Shown here: piece after piece, positions 61,101-64,000 of the stretch
Layout: each line of letters begins with the position of its first letter
Numbering within the stretch: the stretch's first letter is position 1
Source: Chrysoperla carnea
Taxonomy: Eukaryota > Arthropoda > Insecta > Neuroptera > Chrysopidae
DNA: 64,000 bases
NCBI RefSeq assembly: GCF_905475395.1
Contig: NC_058337.1
Coordinates: forward strand, 71,320,368 to 71,384,367
Direction: 5' to 3'
The notes under the pieces: generated by a model
Seen by the model: only the letters and a program-made list of their open reading frames with translations
The model's database searches: none
What the model was told of the DNA's origin: nothing
Position numbers and translations under genes: made by a program

Positions 61101-63443
61101 GTCTATATTTTCGAAGAAAATAAGACTGAAACATTGTCATAAATTATAAAAATCAAGCCCATTTTTATGAAGCCAAATACAGAGAAAATTACTGCTTTAT
61201 TAAGTCAAAAATTGTTATATAGAGTTATATTAGAACAAAGTAAATATTTAGAAGAGTATCAAATGCATTTGATCAAATTATTTTGAAGCCAATGAAAATC
61301 TATTGTACTTTAGCTTTCTTGATTTTGGAGAAATGGGTTTAAAATACTCGACTTAGTTCGAAGTTTTGCTTCACTACGGATGGCATATTTGATTTCTCAC
61401 TATATATCAATGAATGTTCAAGAAAAACTAAAAATTGTTTTCTCATACCTTCAAAAGAAGTGAAGTGAATTTGATTGAATAAAATGATGTTTAATAAAGA
61501 CTTCAAAAGAAAATAATTCACACAATATATGTGTCTATCTTTCTTATATGTCTCAACAATTTTGAATTAAATTAAGATGTTTAAAACTGCCCACCAAAGG
61601 TAAGAGGCCTAAATTTATATTAAAATGTACCTGTACTGTTGTATTCGTATAGTGATCTACCAAAATAGAATTGTTTGCTCGAACAATCAATGTAAAAACG
61701 CCATCAACATAATTCACTAAACTTTTGACAGTACGTAAATCACCAGTATTTTCATCCAACCTGAATACATCGCTTGCGTTCAATCTAAAAAACAATTCTC
61801 TTTAATCATTGCATTCGACTTAAATAAAGTAAATTTTAACTAACTTGTCGCCAAAATCAATTAATGGAGTAAAATTAGCCATTAGAATATCATACTGAAT
61901 TGGTAACGCATCTGGATCAATATCATTTGCTTCCAAATTTAAAATTGACGTATCAACTGGTACATTCAATCGTACACCTATTGTTACATTATCTTTTACA
62001 AACATTGGACGATTATCATCGATATCGATTACTTTTATAAGAACTTGAATTTCAGATGGATCCTGCAATCAAAAAAATTAATTATTGTCATTGATCAGCC
62101 GTGCTGTAAAAAAGTAAAAACTCCAAAAAAAAAGGATTTTGTCATACCAATCGATTATACAGCTTACGAGTAGTTTGAGATTGACGAGTTGAGGCTTTAA
62201 AACACTTAATCGTTAATAAAAATTGTGCATGTTCCTCACGATCAATTCGTCGAATTGTTCGAATTATTCCTTTACTATCATTGGTACGCTCAATTCCAAA
62301 CCATTCATGTTCATTACCAGCTAAAAATTATTTAAGTGTGAAAAAATAAACTATCTTCAAATAAATATTAACTTACATATAATAATGTAATCGATTTCGC
62401 CATTTTCTCCAATATCTTGATCTTCTGCTATTATGGTTCCAACTATTGTCTCATTTGCTACCTCTTCTTCAATTGAAAACGTTAAGGGTGTGTCATCCTA
62501 AAATCCATAAAGAATAGTTATTACTGAGACTCTAAAAAGTCTGCACAAGAATGACTTACGATTCCACGAATGAAATGAGGCTTATGATCATCAACGTCAG
62601 TAACTTGGACTTGTAAGACACGTGTTGTTTGTTGAGGTGGATCTCCTTTATCTTGAACTACCAATACCAAAGAATAAAATTCCTTTTTTTCGCGATCTAA
62701 TAATACCCGAGTTGTAATTAATCCAGAGTTTGGATCAATTTTAAATGCCAAATAGTCAACACCATCATTTAAAAGTTTGTATTCTAGCTTTCCAGATGGT
62801 AAAGAAGGATCATCCGGATCGGTTGCAACCACTTGAAATACTGGCGATCCTATTGTTGAATTCTCACTAATGTAGGCAATCTGATCGTTTGTGGGGCGTA
62901 TAAATGTAGGAACACCATCGTTGGAGCTAATATCCCCAATATACAAAGTTAAATCAGTATCAGTGTACAGACCACCTTCATCTTGTGCCCGTATGGTCAT
63001 TAAATAGGGCTCAGTACGTCCTTTGCCAGTTAAAGCATTTTTTGTGGTTAGCTCTCCCGTTCGACTATCAATTTGGAACAATCCTAAAATGTTTTCGTAA
63101 AACAAATTAAAGTTTTCTGGAAAGTTAAACAAAACTTTGTATTACCTTTGACTTCATGCTCATCTAAAATTTCGTAGAAAACTTCCCCACCCAAGCCTTC
63201 ATCTGGATCCGTAGCAGTTAAATTAATTACGCTTGTGCCAACAATAACATTTTCGGCAGCGACTGCAATGTAGGATTTCATTGTAAATTGAGGAGCGTTA
63301 TCATTTACATCCAAAACATCTACAATGATTTCGGCTGTAGTGCGTTGAGCTTCACTAGGTCTATCCCTTGGTGAGTCTGATGCAATTACAGTAAATCGTA
63401 GAACAGATTGCCGTTCTCTATCTAATGTTAAATTTGGTGAGAG
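58180..63443 (-). CDS. Cadherin (cadherin-23/Cad87A-like), 3' part: last ectodomain repeats, membrane-adjacent region, TM helix and short tail
   Basis: Nine exons in transcript order: 63443-63146, 63083-62560, 62497-62377, 62320-62148, 62062-61845, 61784-61631, 59888-59698, 59635-59381 and 58273-58180. All junctions are GT..AG and in phase, giving 675 residues; the 5' part lies beyond the right edge. Calcium-binding cadherin motifs seen are LDRE (7-10), DVNDNAPQF (45-53), TATDPDE, QIDSRTGEL, ATDPDDP, LLDRE, DVDDHKPHF (262-270) and DIDDNRPMF (385-393). Later repeats are degenerate. Residues about 497-610 resemble the membrane-adjacent domain before the TM helix in CDH23/PCDH15-type cadherins (VRDRD..KFI, PPAEVRKTL, DTVYRDYNIVKVD). 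A TM helix lies at about 619-642, followed by a tail of only about 33 residues ending STATIYAN, with no catenin-binding region. It is a calcium-dependent adhesion receptor. The exact orthologue among Cad87A, Cad88C and CDH23 types is not settled. Confidence 0.92.
59904..60112 (+). mobile_element. Family C interspersed repeat, copy 2 (internally deleted)
   Basis: It shares CAAGTGAAATTTACAAAATT at the left end, GCTAAGAACACT in the middle and ACGCATAGCGGTCGAACT at the right with copy 1. It lies in the cadherin intron, starting 14-16 bases from the 3' splice site of the exon 59888-59698. Confidence 0.55.
60478..60612 (-). mobile_element. Family A fragment in a cadherin intron
   Basis: CTTGTAAACCGTTAGAGATA, AAAGTTTAAATGTAGAAG, ATAAAAAAATTAACAACTTA and ACATCACTGTTTAAACGTGA are the reverse complement of the middle of family A. 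Only about 135 bases remain. Confidence 0.55.
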
Positions 63444-63617
63444 CTAAAAAAGGATATGGAATATGGATAATAATAACAAATGATACATTGAAAATAATTA
63501 TTCTGCTCAAAAAGTCTTAGTTAGAGAGATGCACATATGATTTACTGATGGTCATGGTAACCGTCTGCTAAGCCTTAAATATGATAGTAGGTAATGTTCC
63601 AAGTCGCCCTGTAAGGT

Positions 63618-64000
63618 TCCTCGAATTTCTATGTGTCATATCCCCCCCAGGGAATAATTCGTGTTTTTCAATGTGCTGCCAAAAAAAATCCCTGACCACT
63701 TGCTTTTCTGTCAGACATATTTTCCTGATCCTTTTGACACCCTCAACACAACCAAACAAGTTTTACAGTTTCCAGAACCATCACTTCAAATTTTTTTACC
63801 GCGTAACGACATTTTCGGCTTTTTTGGCATAATTCGGGAATGGGACGACTTGTTGAGCTCAAACTTTGCAGGATGACTGTTCAGAATCACATCTAATGAA
63901 TTATCAAACAAGCAGACAGTTTCCAGAACCGTAACTTAGTGACAGTTTTTCAAACCTTCCCCTGGGGGGGAGGGTAATATGACACATAGAAATTCGAGGA
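63618..64000. mobile_element. TIR element cut by (or ending at) the right edge of the window
   Basis: TCCTCGAATTTCTATGTGTC...CCCCCCCAGGG at 63618-63652 returns inverted at 63960-64000 (CCCTGGGGGGG...GACACATAGAAATTCGAGGA). Inside, TTTCCAGAACC occurs twice. The short ORFs here are repeat sequence. It lies in a cadherin intron. Confidence 0.75.

Overview
The window is a piece of an AT-rich (GC visibly well under 35%) eukaryotic nuclear genome. Coding sequence is broken into short exons by GT..AG introns, genes are widely spaced, and small inverted-repeat transposons are abundant. The four protein genes all read as animal, and their character (very AT-rich introns, poly-Asn tract, many CAGA/CATA-containing interspersed repeats) fits an insect. 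The order or species cannot be fixed from the sequence.

Layout. (1) 1-22.5 kb has no convincing protein gene. It is AT-rich DNA carrying several transposon-like elements: a TIR element at 3.36-3.78 kb, a small foldback MITE at 4.65 kb with a relative at 15.7 kb, copies of one TIR family (called family A here) at 6.0, 14.6, 18.5-19.5 and 20.2 kb, another repeat (family C) at 8.1 kb, a CTTAAGG-ended element at 16.5 kb and an (AT)n microsatellite at 19.67 kb. (2) 22.5-32.3 kb, plus strand: an ELOVL fatty-acid elongase in five coding exons (28258-32241), with a candidate extra 5' exon 5.6 kb upstream. (3) 32.4-42.6 kb: gene-poor, with further inverted-repeat elements; one possible but unproven first exon lies at 34.3 kb. 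(4) 42984-51849, minus strand: a ten-exon, 706-residue TMEM145-like seven-transmembrane protein. (5) 53937-57646, plus strand: a four-exon LRRC27-like leucine-rich-repeat protein, divergent from TMEM145. (6) 58180-63443, minus strand: the last nine exons of a large cadherin (cadherin-23/Cad87A type), convergent with LRRC27. Its 5' part lies beyond the right edge.

How they fit together. ELOVL acts in the ER on fatty-acid chain length and has no evident link to the other genes. TMEM145, LRRC27 and the cadherin form a compact cluster. In vertebrates TMEM145 and CDH23 relatives act in hair-cell bundles, so shared sensory or ciliary function is possible but only an inference.

No CRISPR, rRNA, intact tRNA or recognisable viral gene was seen. 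The main unexplained structure is repeat biology: at least ten inverted-repeat elements or families, one apparently complete 647-bp copy with a perfect internal palindrome, a head-to-head dimer, and two insertions lying within about 20 bases of 3' splice sites of conserved genes.
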